Assembly: GCA_036273675.1 (NCBI GenBank)
Contig: DASUHD010000110.1
Span: 14,853 to 78,852, forward strand
Length of the DNA: 64,000 nucleotides
Source of the DNA: DAHUXT01 sp036273675
GTDB lineage: Bacteria > Chloroflexota > Ktedonobacteria > Ktedonobacterales > JADMIN01
Reading direction: 5' to 3'
Numbering within the stretch: the stretch's first letter is position 1; every line of letters starts with the position of its first letter. The notes beneath the pieces were generated by a model. It saw only the letters and a list, made by a program, of their open reading frames with translations. It ran no database searches and had not been told where the DNA came from. Below, piece after piece: positions 52,253 through 62,494 of this stretch. A program made the position numbers and the translations under genes.

Positions 52253-55036
52253 CTATGGTTGAATCGGGAGTCCATCGCGAACGACCAGAGTAAAATCGTA
52301 CGAGCCATTGACATCACCCAGTGGCTGGCGGTTCCAGAGCCAGTTCCAAAGCCGATTCGTGGTCCGCCCCAGATCGAACTTGGCGTTGGCTGGCGGCTGA
52401 CTACCGTAACTCAGGTAGTTGCCCAGCCCGACACCAGTTCCCCAATCCGCTGACGTCGTACACATGGATTTGACAGTTGCGCTGCACAATGGCAGCTTGT
52501 ACGACTCATCCCACCACGAGCGCAGTTTATACTGCTTCGCATGGTAGCCTGGATGCGCTGCCATAAATGTGGCCGCGTCGGGCGGCAGCAGAAATAGCAC
52601 ATCGGGAGTCGGCACGCCCTCGGCAAACTTGTCGGTAAGGCTGGCTGGATCAAAGCTTACATACGTCCCTGGATGAGGATCCAGATAGTAGTCGCGCAGA
52701 TACCAGTACATCGGCCACTCTTCACCCTGGCCAACCCATATCTGTAGCTGATGATCGCCAGCATGGAGCTTCTGGTCTGCTGCATTGATCTTGGCCATCG
52801 CCGCGGTGACATCTGGTGTCGTCTGCACATAGACCATCATCTCGAGCGGACCATTCGCAGGTTCCACGTAGGCGAGCTTGACCATGCTGTGAACCATCGG
52901 AATAAAGAGCGCCAGCGCCAGCGCCGCCGCCACAATCGTTCCAACGGTGCGCCAGGCAACCGCTCGGTACGCACGCTGAACTGCTCGTCCGGTTGGCGTT
53001 AGAGCCCGTTGGACAGAACCTAAGAAGGCGGGAGGATTCGAGGGGCCAGGCTGCAATGACTCAGTGACTATGTCATCCTCTCCGTCAGTACTGGAGTCGG
53101 ATACCCGGCTCTGCTCAGACGTAGTGTCACCTGAACTGCTCGCATGCATATTTGCCTCAGTGGCCAATTGAATCTCTTCCGCCGGGCGCAACAGCAATGC
53201 GCGCACGCCCTGTAGTCGAACATCCCACGAGAGATCGATACAGGCTTCAATCAGTCGCTCGATCATAATCGCCGCCAGCAGCATCAACGGCAGCAAAATA
53301 TGAATCGAGAGCCACGGCATCTTCTCGCCTGCCCAGGAATACAGGCCCAGCGAGACCACAAACCACCAGACCAGGAAGAGCCGGAAGCGCGTTGGCCGGA
53401 GTAGCGAATAGACCGCGCCGCCAATGCCAAAGACGATGGCTAGTTGCTCGTAGAGCGGCAACAGCAAAAGATAGTAATAGACTGGTTGTCCGCCACGGGC
53501 AACCTGCTGCTGTTGCAGCCAGTAATAGAGGCCCTGCCAGACGCCCCTGCCAATACCAATCTGGAAGCCCTGCCCCCACGTCAGATTGCCCTGAGGCCCA
53601 GGCGGCAATACCCAGTAGAGCGCGGCAAAAACAACCCACCCCGCGACAATCCCAACGAACCAGTGTACCCAGCTGATGCCGAGCAACATGTGCAGGAATG
53701 GCTTCTCGTCGGGATCGATACGCTCGCGAATGGCCGCGATCCGTCGGCCCGGCGCGGCAAAGATGGCTTCCAGCCGATTGGAAAACGACTTGCGCGGCAC
53801 ATACTCTTCGCCGGCTTCATCGTATGGCTCACCCTCGACGCTGACCTGACTATCGTCACGCGAGATTTGCCACAGCAAGACGCCAATGACCGTAATGGCG
53901 ACGATGATACTGAGATAGAGCAGGATCAGCACTGTCGTGTTTTCCAGTTGAAGGACCTGGACATCCGCCTCGGCGGTATTCTTGGTGATATAGGCGTTCA
54001 GGCTGTTCATAACATGCAAGCCGACGTACGCCAGAATGCCGCCAATGCCGCCCGCTACCAGCAACAGCCCTGCTCGGCCAAAGAAGAGCCGCTCGCGCCG
54101 TGTCAGCTCCTTTGGCAGACGACGCGCCAGAGAATATGCAAGCTCCCAGAGCACGAGCATCGCCAGGAACGAGGCGAAGATGACCATCGTCAGGTAGAAG
54201 CCTTCAAAGGTGGCATAGGCTAAGACAGCCGAGAGAAACAGACCCACTATCCAACGAATCGAACGCTTCTGGGCATATTGGACCGCGCAGACTACCATCG
54301 CGAACATGAAGAAGTTGAAGTAGATATCTTCGCGCAGGAAGCGAGAGAAGTAGACGAATGTGGGCGAGACCGCCAGCAGCAGCGCCGCCACCAACGCGCC
54401 AATGTGGCCAAGCTGGCGCCGCAGGCCAAGCTGGCGCCGCAGGCCAAGCGGTAACACGACGATGCCGATGCCAAAGATCGCCGGTAATATCCGAGCGGTC
54501 GCATCGTTGATCCACGGATTACCAGCCGCGCCGCCGACGCCAAATATGCGCTCGGCCGCCAGAATCACCATGAAGATGAAGCCTTCGGCATGGAACTGGA
54601 ACGGTCCATGCAGCAGGGGATCATACTGGTAGCTCGCTGGGTTGCGGGCGAAGGTCAGCGAGAAGAACGCATGCATGCTCTCGTCATGATGAAGCGGCTT
54701 CGCGCCCAAATCCCAGAAGCGCAAGATCGTCGCCAGCAATATGACGCCGATCCAGAGCCACTGCTCAAGCCGCATCGAGCGGATATAGTCCCATGCCTGG
54801 CGCGTGCGATATTCGACTCGTTTGCGGATCGGCGTGCGGTCATAGATGGATGTCACAACAGGCACAGCGTCGTCCTGAGCGATACCTTCGTCAGGAGCGT
54901 CTATCTCAGCGTTTGTGAGCGAAAGCGCCGCATCAGCGGAGCCACCCTCGGATGACGACTGTGCCGACCGATAGAAATTCGCAGCGCTCACACGCGGAGG
55001 CGCGCTATCCTCAGCCCCGTTACTCTTTCGAGCCAT
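52253..55036 (-). CDS. Agl23-like large membrane protein (TIGR03663 family)
   Basis: A 927-residue protein with about ten or more membrane helices. The early segment DLGAKPLHHDESMHAFFSLTFARN is the acidic first loop of GT39/PMT-like glycosyltransferases (HDES motif). The family, described as flippase activity-associated Agl23, is found in Chloroflexota and archaea and is linked to protein glycosylation. A cytoplasmic-looking stretch around 430-560 and a C-terminal soluble domain are present. An 18-bp duplication gives LGLRRQLGLRRQ near residue 205. The ATG has GGAG seven bases upstream. Confidence 0.85.
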   Translation of the reverse strand: MARKSNGAEDSAPPRVSAANFYRSAQSSSEGGSADAALSLTNAEIDAPDEGIAQDDAVPVVTSIYDRTPIRKRVEYRTRQAWDYIRSMRLEQWLWIGVILLATILRFWDLGAKPLHHDESMHAFFSLTFARNPASYQYDPLLHGPFQFHAEGFIFMVILAAERIFGVGGAAGNPWINDATARILPAIFGIGIVVLPLGLRRQLGLRRQLGHIGALVAALLLAVSPTFVYFSRFLREDIYFNFFMFAMVVCAVQYAQKRSIRWIVGLFLSAVLAYATFEGFYLTMVIFASFLAMLVLWELAYSLARRLPKELTRRERLFFGRAGLLLVAGGIGGILAYVGLHVMNSLNAYITKNTAEADVQVLQLENTTVLILLYLSIIVAITVIGVLLWQISRDDSQVSVEGEPYDEAGEEYVPRKSFSNRLEAIFAAPGRRIAAIRERIDPDEKPFLHMLLGISWVHWFVGIVAGWVVFAALYWVLPPGPQGNLTWGQGFQIGIGRGVWQGLYYWLQQQQVARGGQPVYYYLLLLPLYEQLAIVFGIGGAVYSLLRPTRFRLFLVWWFVVSLGLYSWAGEKMPWLSIHILLPLMLLAAIMIERLIEACIDLSWDVRLQGVRALLLRPAEEIQLATEANMHASSSGDTTSEQSRVSDSSTDGEDDIVTESLQPGPSNPPAFLGSVQRALTPTGRAVQRAYRAVAWRTVGTIVAAALALALFIPMVHSMVKLAYVEPANGPLEMMVYVQTTPDVTAAMAKINAADQKLHAGDHQLQIWVGQGEEWPMYWYLRDYYLDPHPGTYVSFDPASLTDKFAEGVPTPDVLFLLPPDAATFMAAHPGYHAKQYKLRSWWDESYKLPLCSATVKSMCTTSADWGTGVGLGNYLSYGSQPPANAKFDLGRTTNRLWNWLWNRQPLGDVNGSYDFTLVVRDGLPIQP
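54406..54441. repeat. 18-bp tandem duplication within the Agl23-like gene
   Basis: The 18-base unit GGCCAAGCTGGCGCCGCA occurs twice (54406-54423 and 54424-54441), followed by a third partial copy. It adds six residues in frame. Confidence 0.85.
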
Positions 55037-55051
55037 AGACTCGCTCCTGAC

Positions 55052-57676
55052 TTATGGAACCGCATAGATGGTCACATCAGCGGAATGGTAGACCGTGCGG
55101 AGAAATGTCGCAAAACGCCCAAGGTCGGCCGATGGATATAACTGGCGTTCCGCCGCGCCAACATAGACATAGCGCACCGAGTATTGATGCAACAGCGCCA
55201 AAACCTGCTGCTCGTTAGTATCGGTATAGATTTTCGCCTCAGCATTCAGCCGCTGGCCGATGGTGTCGACGCGCCCTGGCTGCTGCAGCCAGTTATAACG
55301 CCATTGTAACTCGTGACCGCCCCAGCCCATCAATGTCGACAGCCCCGTGAAGGCCGAGACACGTCCATTGTGCGTGTACTCGTCATATAGCGCACCTTCG
55401 ACGATGACCGCGTCACCCGTTACATGCGCATTGAGCCACGCGATGGCCTGTGCATCGCCTTGATTCACCGGATCGGCGCTCATGTACTCGGTGCCGTCTA
55501 GCGAGCGCGGCAGTGTGAAATTGGCAGTGCGGGCCGCAGTTGCCATGACGGGATAGATTGCAGCCGCGCCAATCAGCGCCGTACACGCAAGAATCCAGAG
55601 TACGATACCACCCACGCCGAGCGCGCGCAACGCATCTGGCCCAGTGCGTCTATGTCCACGATATATCGACGGCTCCCTACTCTTATCGGTTCCCGCTGAT
55701 GTTGAATCGTCCGGTGGGATAGTCGCTTCGAGATACGCATGTGGATCGCCCACAGCTAAAGTCGCGAGGGAGTCAGCCTCATTGTGAAGCAACTGCACGC
55801 CTGTAGCCATGCGTACCGGACCAGGTTGTGGCTCCGCCGGATCATACACACGCAGCGATGTGCGCACCCAGCGAAATGCGCCAGCAAATAACCACCAGAG
55901 CGCTGGCCCCGCGACAACGCCCAGCAGCAACCAGGCCTGATAATACAGCTTGAAGACGGTGTTCATGCGAAATGACACGCCAAGCGCGCCGTTTTCCGCA
56001 CCAGCGAATACATCGCGGAGATAGACCAGCTCACAGGCGGCAATGAGCGCGACAGCCGTCCCGACGAGACACCAGACCCATGCTCCCGCGCGCAATCGGT
56101 CGTTCAGGCACGCATCCTCATGGGGATAGAGAGCGTCTTTGGGCAGAGTACTGCCTAACCGCAACCAGAGCAGTCCAGCAGCCAGATAGGCGCAGACCGC
56201 GACCACGAGCATTGCCCAGAGCAACGTCCAAAGTGAGGTGTTCGGCACGAGCAGGGATCCCAAAGCCAGCACTATCGCGGCAGCGGCCGCAATCTGCGCG
56301 CCCGACGCGGGCCAATGTTTCATCAATCGCACCGCCGCCAGCGAGAGCAACACAAACAAGGGCAGACCGAAGATTGCTACTTCGTAGCCTACTGGAGTCC
56401 GCGCATTCGACGGAACCAACCCTACGCCTTCTCCCGGCGAAGAAAAGCCGCGATAGAAAGGCAAATATGCGACAAAACATAGCACGCACAGCAACAATGC
56501 GACCATCAGGAAATCGATGAAGAGCTGCCTGCTGAAGCGCCGCTCATGCGCCAGCCACTGCTGGATTGCCAGAGCCAGCAAGGCCAGTCCCAGATAGGTG
56601 GGTAAGTCCCAGCCATTGATGGCGTACAGCCCTCCTATCGTCACACCGCACGCCAGCAGCACGAGCAGGCTCAGGCGTCCATCGCCTAAGGCATGAATGC
56701 CAGGCCTGCGTGCGAGCAGCACGTTGAAAGCCAGGCCAATGGCTACCGTCGCAAAAGGAAGCGCCAGCACATGCGCATGCAAATCGGCAAGCACAAAGCT
56801 GAACGCCGGAAACTCATTGATCGTGTTGGGGACAACGCGAGAAGGCGACCACCAATCATAGCGTGTCCAGACATCGCGATGGAGAAACCATGCCCACGGG
56901 CTGCTGTAGAGCGCTGGCAACTGCCGCGCCAGGACCTGTGCGTTCTGCCACCAGACCTGCGCCCCATTCAGGTTGCCAAGAATCAACACGAAGACCGCCG
57001 AGGTAATGCCTACCATGCCGCGCCAGAATCCTCGCCAGGCAGGGGAAACCACTGCGAAAAGGTTGGCGGCGACGCCAAACACCGCTACTGCCGTCAGCGC
57101 AAAGATGAGGCCAACGCCGAGGTTGAAGGCTGTGCCTGGAACGGTATCCAGTAGCTTCGCCAGCAGCGCAATCAGATAGTGGCCGAAGTAGTAGTAATTG
57201 ATTGACTGGCCACTGAGCCATGGGTCAGGCGGCGGCAGATGAGGAGCGCGCCAGATCGACGCGAGAAACGCGACGTCCATGAACTTTTCAGTATCCACCA
57301 CGGCAGGCGTAAACGACCGCTCCCAGGCCATCCCCGCGAACGCCACGAAGAAGAGCAACTCGGCGAGAATGAGATGGCCGCGCTGCCGTGATAAGAGCGC
57401 CGCGAGCGCCGTTCTGACACGCGCCATCCCCAATACAAGCGCAACGTTGCCCGCGAGATAGAGAAGCAACGTCAGCACGATCCAGAGGCGATTGAACGGC
57501 AGCGCCGAGATGAGAGTAAGGGGAAACCAGATCAGCCAGCCGAGTATCAGTAAGCTGAACGGTTTGGCCAGCGCCCAGCCGCGATCAGGCAGATTGGCGA
57601 AGACCAGCGCGGTCAGGGGCAGCCCGGCGAGACCTATCGCTTCGATTGTTCCCCACCAGAGAAATGTCTCGCCCAT
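55052..57676 (-). CDS. DUF2298 (Chlor_Arch_YYY) membrane protein
   Basis: An 874-residue integral membrane protein. Family marks include SINYYYFGHYLIALLAKL, RVVPNTINEFPAFSF, LADLHAHVLALPFA and a C-terminal VRYVYVGAAERQLYP. The YYY motif names the family. Many hydrophobic helices are followed by a soluble C-terminal domain. It is paralogous to the C-terminal half of the neighbouring 1549-residue protein. Its ATG overlaps the stop of that gene (TAATG). The function is unknown; context suggests membrane-bound glycan assembly. Confidence 0.88.
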   Translation of the reverse strand: MGETFLWWGTIEAIGLAGLPLTALVFANLPDRGWALAKPFSLLILGWLIWFPLTLISALPFNRLWIVLTLLLYLAGNVALVLGMARVRTALAALLSRQRGHLILAELLFFVAFAGMAWERSFTPAVVDTEKFMDVAFLASIWRAPHLPPPDPWLSGQSINYYYFGHYLIALLAKLLDTVPGTAFNLGVGLIFALTAVAVFGVAANLFAVVSPAWRGFWRGMVGITSAVFVLILGNLNGAQVWWQNAQVLARQLPALYSSPWAWFLHRDVWTRYDWWSPSRVVPNTINEFPAFSFVLADLHAHVLALPFATVAIGLAFNVLLARRPGIHALGDGRLSLLVLLACGVTIGGLYAINGWDLPTYLGLALLALAIQQWLAHERRFSRQLFIDFLMVALLLCVLCFVAYLPFYRGFSSPGEGVGLVPSNARTPVGYEVAIFGLPLFVLLSLAAVRLMKHWPASGAQIAAAAAIVLALGSLLVPNTSLWTLLWAMLVVAVCAYLAAGLLWLRLGSTLPKDALYPHEDACLNDRLRAGAWVWCLVGTAVALIAACELVYLRDVFAGAENGALGVSFRMNTVFKLYYQAWLLLGVVAGPALWWLFAGAFRWVRTSLRVYDPAEPQPGPVRMATGVQLLHNEADSLATLAVGDPHAYLEATIPPDDSTSAGTDKSREPSIYRGHRRTGPDALRALGVGGIVLWILACTALIGAAAIYPVMATAARTANFTLPRSLDGTEYMSADPVNQGDAQAIAWLNAHVTGDAVIVEGALYDEYTHNGRVSAFTGLSTLMGWGGHELQWRYNWLQQPGRVDTIGQRLNAEAKIYTDTNEQQVLALLHQYSVRYVYVGAAERQLYPSADLGRFATFLRTVYHSADVTIYAVP

Positions 57677-60600
57677 TAGCCAACCACCTGATAAATCACC
57701 ACATCACTATTCTGATAGACGCCATGAAAGACGCCGGCTTGCGCCAGTGTTGTGAACTTATCGAGCGCCGCGCCAGACATTGGCACACAGACTCCCTGAT
57801 CATTGGTCATGTAACAGGTGCGCTCGAGGCCGCCGATGTACACATACTTGACGCTGTATTTTCGCAGGAAGTTCACCGCAGCGGCAGGATCCTCGGTACC
57901 ATAGAAGGATTGCACATCCGACTGACGCGCATAGACCTGATCGCCATAGCGCTGCTGCGATTCGTGACTGCTCCAGCCCAGCACATCGGGCAGGCCGGTG
58001 TATATCGAGACTCGGCTATACCACGCATAAGGGCCATTGCTCGCCTCTACAATGGTTGGCGCGCCCGCGATGTGATTGTTGAGCCAGTTGATTGCCGCGT
58101 AGTCTCCAGGATACCAGCCGCGCATATAGGCCATACCATCGAGCGAGAGACCCTGTGGCTGGACCCCACCCGGCGGCGGCTGGACGGCGGCCCAGATGGC
58201 CGGATCACTCACCCGCGCTTGTGTTCCCTCGACGAAAAAGACAGACGACCCAAAGAACAGGCCCGCAAATGCCAGCACCCAGACAATCCGCATGCCGCCA
58301 CGCAAAACACCTGCCCACACCACGCTGCGCCGATGCGAGGCCACGACTTCACGTGAAGGCTCGTCCACCAGTTCCTGATCCGGCTCATCGCCGCTATCTT
58401 GCCGGGTCTCCTCGGCGGCGTGTAGCGGGAAGATGCGTCCGAGCATCTGGGTCAGCGCCAGGACTCCTCCAAGCGAGAGCAAGGTCCACACCTGATAGTA
58501 GAACTTGAAGACCGTGTTCATCCGCTCCCAGTCGGAGTTATCCAGAAAGTCGCGGACGTAGATGACTTCGACGCCAAAGGCGACCGCCAGGCCCAGCAAA
58601 ATCACCAGATAGGTCAACCGCTTAACCGCTGAGTGGCGGCTGCCCAGCGCGAGATACGCGCCTGCGCCGAGCAGCACGAGCAGCAGCACCTTAAGGCTGA
58701 TGGCAAACGCCAGCAACAGGACAACGATGCTCGCCAGCGTCAGCAGGATGAGTTGCTGCGCCTGACCAGAGCGTTCCTCGCCACCAAAAGTACGCTCGAC
58801 GCGATCCCACAGTTCGAGAAATAGGAAGCTCGCCACCAGGAAGAGCCAGATGCCGAACAGCGTCACAAACTGGGCGGGATTCGTCGACGTGGTGACCGGT
58901 CCGGTCCCACTGACGAAGTTCTGGAAATTCGCATGGAACGGCAGGTAGAGCGCGTATGCGCCCGCGAATGTCAGCACGACCGCCAGCGCCACATTGCGGA
59001 TGGCGGACCACGAGAGACTCTTCAGTGTTCGCCAGAAACCCACTCCGCCATCCGGGAACAGCCGTAGTACTAGCACGAGCGCGACCAGCAAGCCGTACGT
59101 TGGCAAGTCCCATGTATTCGTACACCACGCCGCACCGAGCGCCAGCGCCACAACCGCCAGCGTCGGTACCACCGACCGCCAATGCTGCCCGAAGACAGTC
59201 GCGCCACGCAGAAGCGAGCCACAGGCAGCGATAATCAACACGACGATGGGCAGGTCTATTAGATGGGCATGGAGATCGGCGTAGAGAAAGCTCCAGAAAG
59301 GGAATTCGTTGATTGTGAACGGGATGACGCGGCTACTTCGCCAGTAATCGAAGGCGGGCGGAATCTGCCCGGCAAGCGAGGCCTGAAGCTGACCGATCAG
59401 TTGTAGCAGGCCATCCAGATTGCCTACGACGGCGAGGCCAAGCCCGCCCATTAACCCTGCCCACCAGCGACCGGTCATCCCGGCGACCACTGAATAGGCG
59501 GCGGAGCATGTTAGGGCAAACAGCAATGGGATTGCCAGATTGAAAGCAGTTGTCGGCACGATGCCAGTTAGCTTGATGAGGACGGCAATCAGGAACTGGC
59601 CGTAATAATAGTAGTTGATGTAGCCGCCGCTAAACCACGGATCGAGCGGCGGCATATAGCGACTGCGCAGGATGCCATTCAGGAAGGCAAGCTCCATCGG
59701 CTTCTCGCCGCCACGATAGATATGCCAGAGATCAGGATCGAGCGCGCGAATCCAGACGAAGAAAAGGAACGCCACCACAAAGAATGCCTCGCCAATGACG
59801 AGCAGGCGCCAACGCGCCCGGACAAATGCCCAGATGGCATCGCGCCGCAGCCAGGCAACAAGCGCGCCGAACGCCGCCAGTAGGCCGAACATAAGGACGA
59901 CGGCCCAGCGATCAAACGGCAGGATGCGCAGGCTGGACGGCAACCAGATGGCCCAGGCGAGGATAAGCAGCCCAAGCAGCTTGCTCAGCCCCCAGCCACG
60001 GTCGCGCAGGCCAGGAAATGCGCTGAACGCCAGCGGAAAGCTGATGATGCCGAGAAGTTCGACGATCAGCAGCCACCAGAGCAATGGAATCGAATTGCCG
60101 AGGCTGTTGGCCGGGAACTGCACGCCGAGCGGCTGCGATTGGTTGTCCGCCGCCGCATCCTGTGATGAGAGCAGCAGCGATTTCTGGCTACCAGAGCGAT
60201 GCGAGGCCGCTGGCAAGAAGAGGCCGCTCGTCAGTTCCTCAGTCAGTTGCGCCTGAGTCAGACCAGCGCCATCACGCGTGAAGATCCAGACGGGCGGATG
60301 GTCGTAGACCGAGAAGCTTTCGTCCGCTCCGCTGTCGTCGAGCGTAATGCCCAGCAGATTTGGATGGTTCTCGAACTGCGCCGCCAGCTGAAATCCCAGC
60401 TTGCCCGCGAAGAGCAGGTCGTAATAGCGCGTGGCCATGGGATAGCGGTCGGGCAGTTTGGGAATAGATTTGACCAGCCGCTGGCTACTGATGACGACGA
60501 CATTGGCGCTGGCGAGACTCTGCGCCAGCTGGTCGGCTTTCTGCTGCGTATCATCGTCGTACAGATTCAGACCAATTTGCTGGTACTCCGACGGGTTGAT

Positions 60601-62325
60601 GACCGCGCCACTGTCAGTGTATCCAACGCCCTGCGCATCGACGCGGGCTGGCGGCGCCTCTATCGGTAGCGGATCATCCCAGACCTCACCAGTCAGTGTT
60701 GAGCCTGCAGGCACGTGATCGTAGATCCAGACGGATGCCTGCACGCGGGTATTCGGCTCACTATAGATGTTGAGCAGGGCAAGTGTAGCAAAACTGGAGG
60801 CCAGCAACACTCCCAGCGCTATGGCCAGACAGACGCCGCGCCACCAGCGGACTCCCCAGAGCGCCGTTGCCCAGCGCGCAAGCGGCAGCGCGAACGGATC
60901 GCGGCGCCACCAGCGTCGTTGCACGCCTTCCACTGGTTGCTCGCTGGTCGCTCGTAGCCGACGCAGGCCCCATGCGCTTAAGGCCGCAATCATCGCCGCG
61001 CCGCAGATCGCTAGCCCGGCAAAGACTGGAAGCATATAGCGGGTGAACTTCATGTAGGCGCCGCCGACGATACCAAAGTAGACGGCCAGCCACGAGACCA
61101 TAATCAGCCAGTCGGTATTGAGTGTGCGCCAGAGTTTCGATGCCGCCCAGGCAAAGCCCGCAAGGCCAAGCAACCCGAGCGGCAACCCCATGTCGTAGAG
61201 CAACAACTGCCGTAGTGGATAAATGTAGTTGGTCGCATCCGCGAACTGGCGCACGTAGGGATAATCAAGCTGGCCCTGAGAGAGCAGCGTCTGCTCGGTG
61301 ACCTGCTGCTGAAATTCCTTCCAGTCGAGGAAAGTATACGGGCTGACTAGTGTGAAGACGATGAGACCAATCGAGACGACGCCCATCAAAGCGAGCAGCG
61401 CCGACTCCATCCCGCGCCGCCACCAGCAGAGCGCCACTGCCACGAGAATCGGGATTGCGAGCGGCAGCGCGCTCACCTTTGTGGCAATTGCCAGCGCATA
61501 TGTGGCGCCGATAAGAACGCCCAGCCGCCATGCCCACCACTGGCCCGCCGCGAAGCGGTCCCGTGGGGCTGGCGCGCCTGCGCCCTGCACAAGCAGGATG
61601 CATCCGTAGAGCGTCAGCATGACGAAGAACAGCATCAGTGTATCTACGGCGTAAAAATGCGCGACTTGCACCTCGAAAGGTATTGTCGCGACGAACGCCG
61701 CTGCCAACAGCGCTGCCCAGCGGCCCGCCAACCGACGAGTAATCAGGCCCGCCAGCAGAACCGTGCCAGCGTCGAAGATCGCCGAAATCGCCCGGCCCAC
61801 CAGCGTAAAGTGATTGAAATCGTCCCAGGCGCCTCCGTCCGGCGGCAGGAATCGCCCGCCAGTCAGATGGGTAACCCAGGCGAGTCCATGCGCGACCGCC
61901 GCCAGAAGATACAGCGGGAACGAGCCATAGGCGAAGAAGTGTGGATTGAGCGGCGAATTGGGCGAAAGGAGCCAGCCCGCCCCGGTATAGGCGGGATCGC
62001 AATTGCCAATACGCGGCGTACCAGGAAGCGAGAGGCACATCGCCTTGAAGACGATTTCGCGCTCATCAGGGTGGAGGTGATTGTTCGCGTCCCAGTTGAT
62101 GCCGTAAAACCGAAGCCCCAGCGCAACCAGCGCAATGATGATCATCGCCCAGAAGTATGGATCGCGTCGCGCAAGCCAGTCCCAGACGCGGTCTGCGAGG
62201 GTTCTCGCCTGTTGGGTTGGGGCATCCGTGGACGCCTCGACCTCGCTAGATGAGGATGGCCTGATCGAGGCAAAAACGGAACGCAGGCGACGCCGAGCGC
62301 GGTTCGGCATTGACGCCTCCTGCAT
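57676..62325 (-). CDS. Giant membrane protein: GT39-like domain fused to DUF2298
   Basis: A 1549-residue protein. The N-terminal half (about 50-720) has the GT-C pattern: NWDANNHLHPDERE in the first loop and ten or so helices, then a soluble segment with a VVVISSQRL strand. The C-terminal half (about 750-1549) is a DUF2298 domain: INYYYYGQFLIAVLIKL, RVIPFTINEFPFWSF, YADLHAHLIDLP and a VKYVYIGGLERTCYM end. It is the first gene of an operon with the second DUF2298 gene, the Agl23-like gene and rnc. The ATG has GGAGGAG six bases upstream. A polyprenyl-sugar-dependent transferase is likely for the N-terminal half; the substrate is unknown. Confidence 0.88.
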   Translation of the reverse strand: MQEASMPNRARRRLRSVFASIRPSSSSEVEASTDAPTQQARTLADRVWDWLARRDPYFWAMIIIALVALGLRFYGINWDANNHLHPDEREIVFKAMCLSLPGTPRIGNCDPAYTGAGWLLSPNSPLNPHFFAYGSFPLYLLAAVAHGLAWVTHLTGGRFLPPDGGAWDDFNHFTLVGRAISAIFDAGTVLLAGLITRRLAGRWAALLAAAFVATIPFEVQVAHFYAVDTLMLFFVMLTLYGCILLVQGAGAPAPRDRFAAGQWWAWRLGVLIGATYALAIATKVSALPLAIPILVAVALCWWRRGMESALLALMGVVSIGLIVFTLVSPYTFLDWKEFQQQVTEQTLLSQGQLDYPYVRQFADATNYIYPLRQLLLYDMGLPLGLLGLAGFAWAASKLWRTLNTDWLIMVSWLAVYFGIVGGAYMKFTRYMLPVFAGLAICGAAMIAALSAWGLRRLRATSEQPVEGVQRRWWRRDPFALPLARWATALWGVRWWRGVCLAIALGVLLASSFATLALLNIYSEPNTRVQASVWIYDHVPAGSTLTGEVWDDPLPIEAPPARVDAQGVGYTDSGAVINPSEYQQIGLNLYDDDTQQKADQLAQSLASANVVVISSQRLVKSIPKLPDRYPMATRYYDLLFAGKLGFQLAAQFENHPNLLGITLDDSGADESFSVYDHPPVWIFTRDGAGLTQAQLTEELTSGLFLPAASHRSGSQKSLLLSSQDAAADNQSQPLGVQFPANSLGNSIPLLWWLLIVELLGIISFPLAFSAFPGLRDRGWGLSKLLGLLILAWAIWLPSSLRILPFDRWAVVLMFGLLAAFGALVAWLRRDAIWAFVRARWRLLVIGEAFFVVAFLFFVWIRALDPDLWHIYRGGEKPMELAFLNGILRSRYMPPLDPWFSGGYINYYYYGQFLIAVLIKLTGIVPTTAFNLAIPLLFALTCSAAYSVVAGMTGRWWAGLMGGLGLAVVGNLDGLLQLIGQLQASLAGQIPPAFDYWRSSRVIPFTINEFPFWSFLYADLHAHLIDLPIVVLIIAACGSLLRGATVFGQHWRSVVPTLAVVALALGAAWCTNTWDLPTYGLLVALVLVLRLFPDGGVGFWRTLKSLSWSAIRNVALAVVLTFAGAYALYLPFHANFQNFVSGTGPVTTSTNPAQFVTLFGIWLFLVASFLFLELWDRVERTFGGEERSGQAQQLILLTLASIVVLLLAFAISLKVLLLVLLGAGAYLALGSRHSAVKRLTYLVILLGLAVAFGVEVIYVRDFLDNSDWERMNTVFKFYYQVWTLLSLGGVLALTQMLGRIFPLHAAEETRQDSGDEPDQELVDEPSREVVASHRRSVVWAGVLRGGMRIVWVLAFAGLFFGSSVFFVEGTQARVSDPAIWAAVQPPPGGVQPQGLSLDGMAYMRGWYPGDYAAINWLNNHIAGAPTIVEASNGPYAWYSRVSIYTGLPDVLGWSSHESQQRYGDQVYARQSDVQSFYGTEDPAAAVNFLRKYSVKYVYIGGLERTCYMTNDQGVCVPMSGAALDKFTTLAQAGVFHGVYQNSDVVIYQVVG

Positions 62326-62494
62326 CGTTCTCCTCCACTCGTGGAAAGCCTGCCGCCGTAGAGACGCACAGATGGGCTACATTAGACATGAGACTGAAAA
62401 GCACTGGCAGTGTAGCACCGGCCTTGCGACGCGGCAACGGCTATGGGACCGGCGCGGCGCGTTGGATATCCACCTCAAATTATGACGCGCGCCA

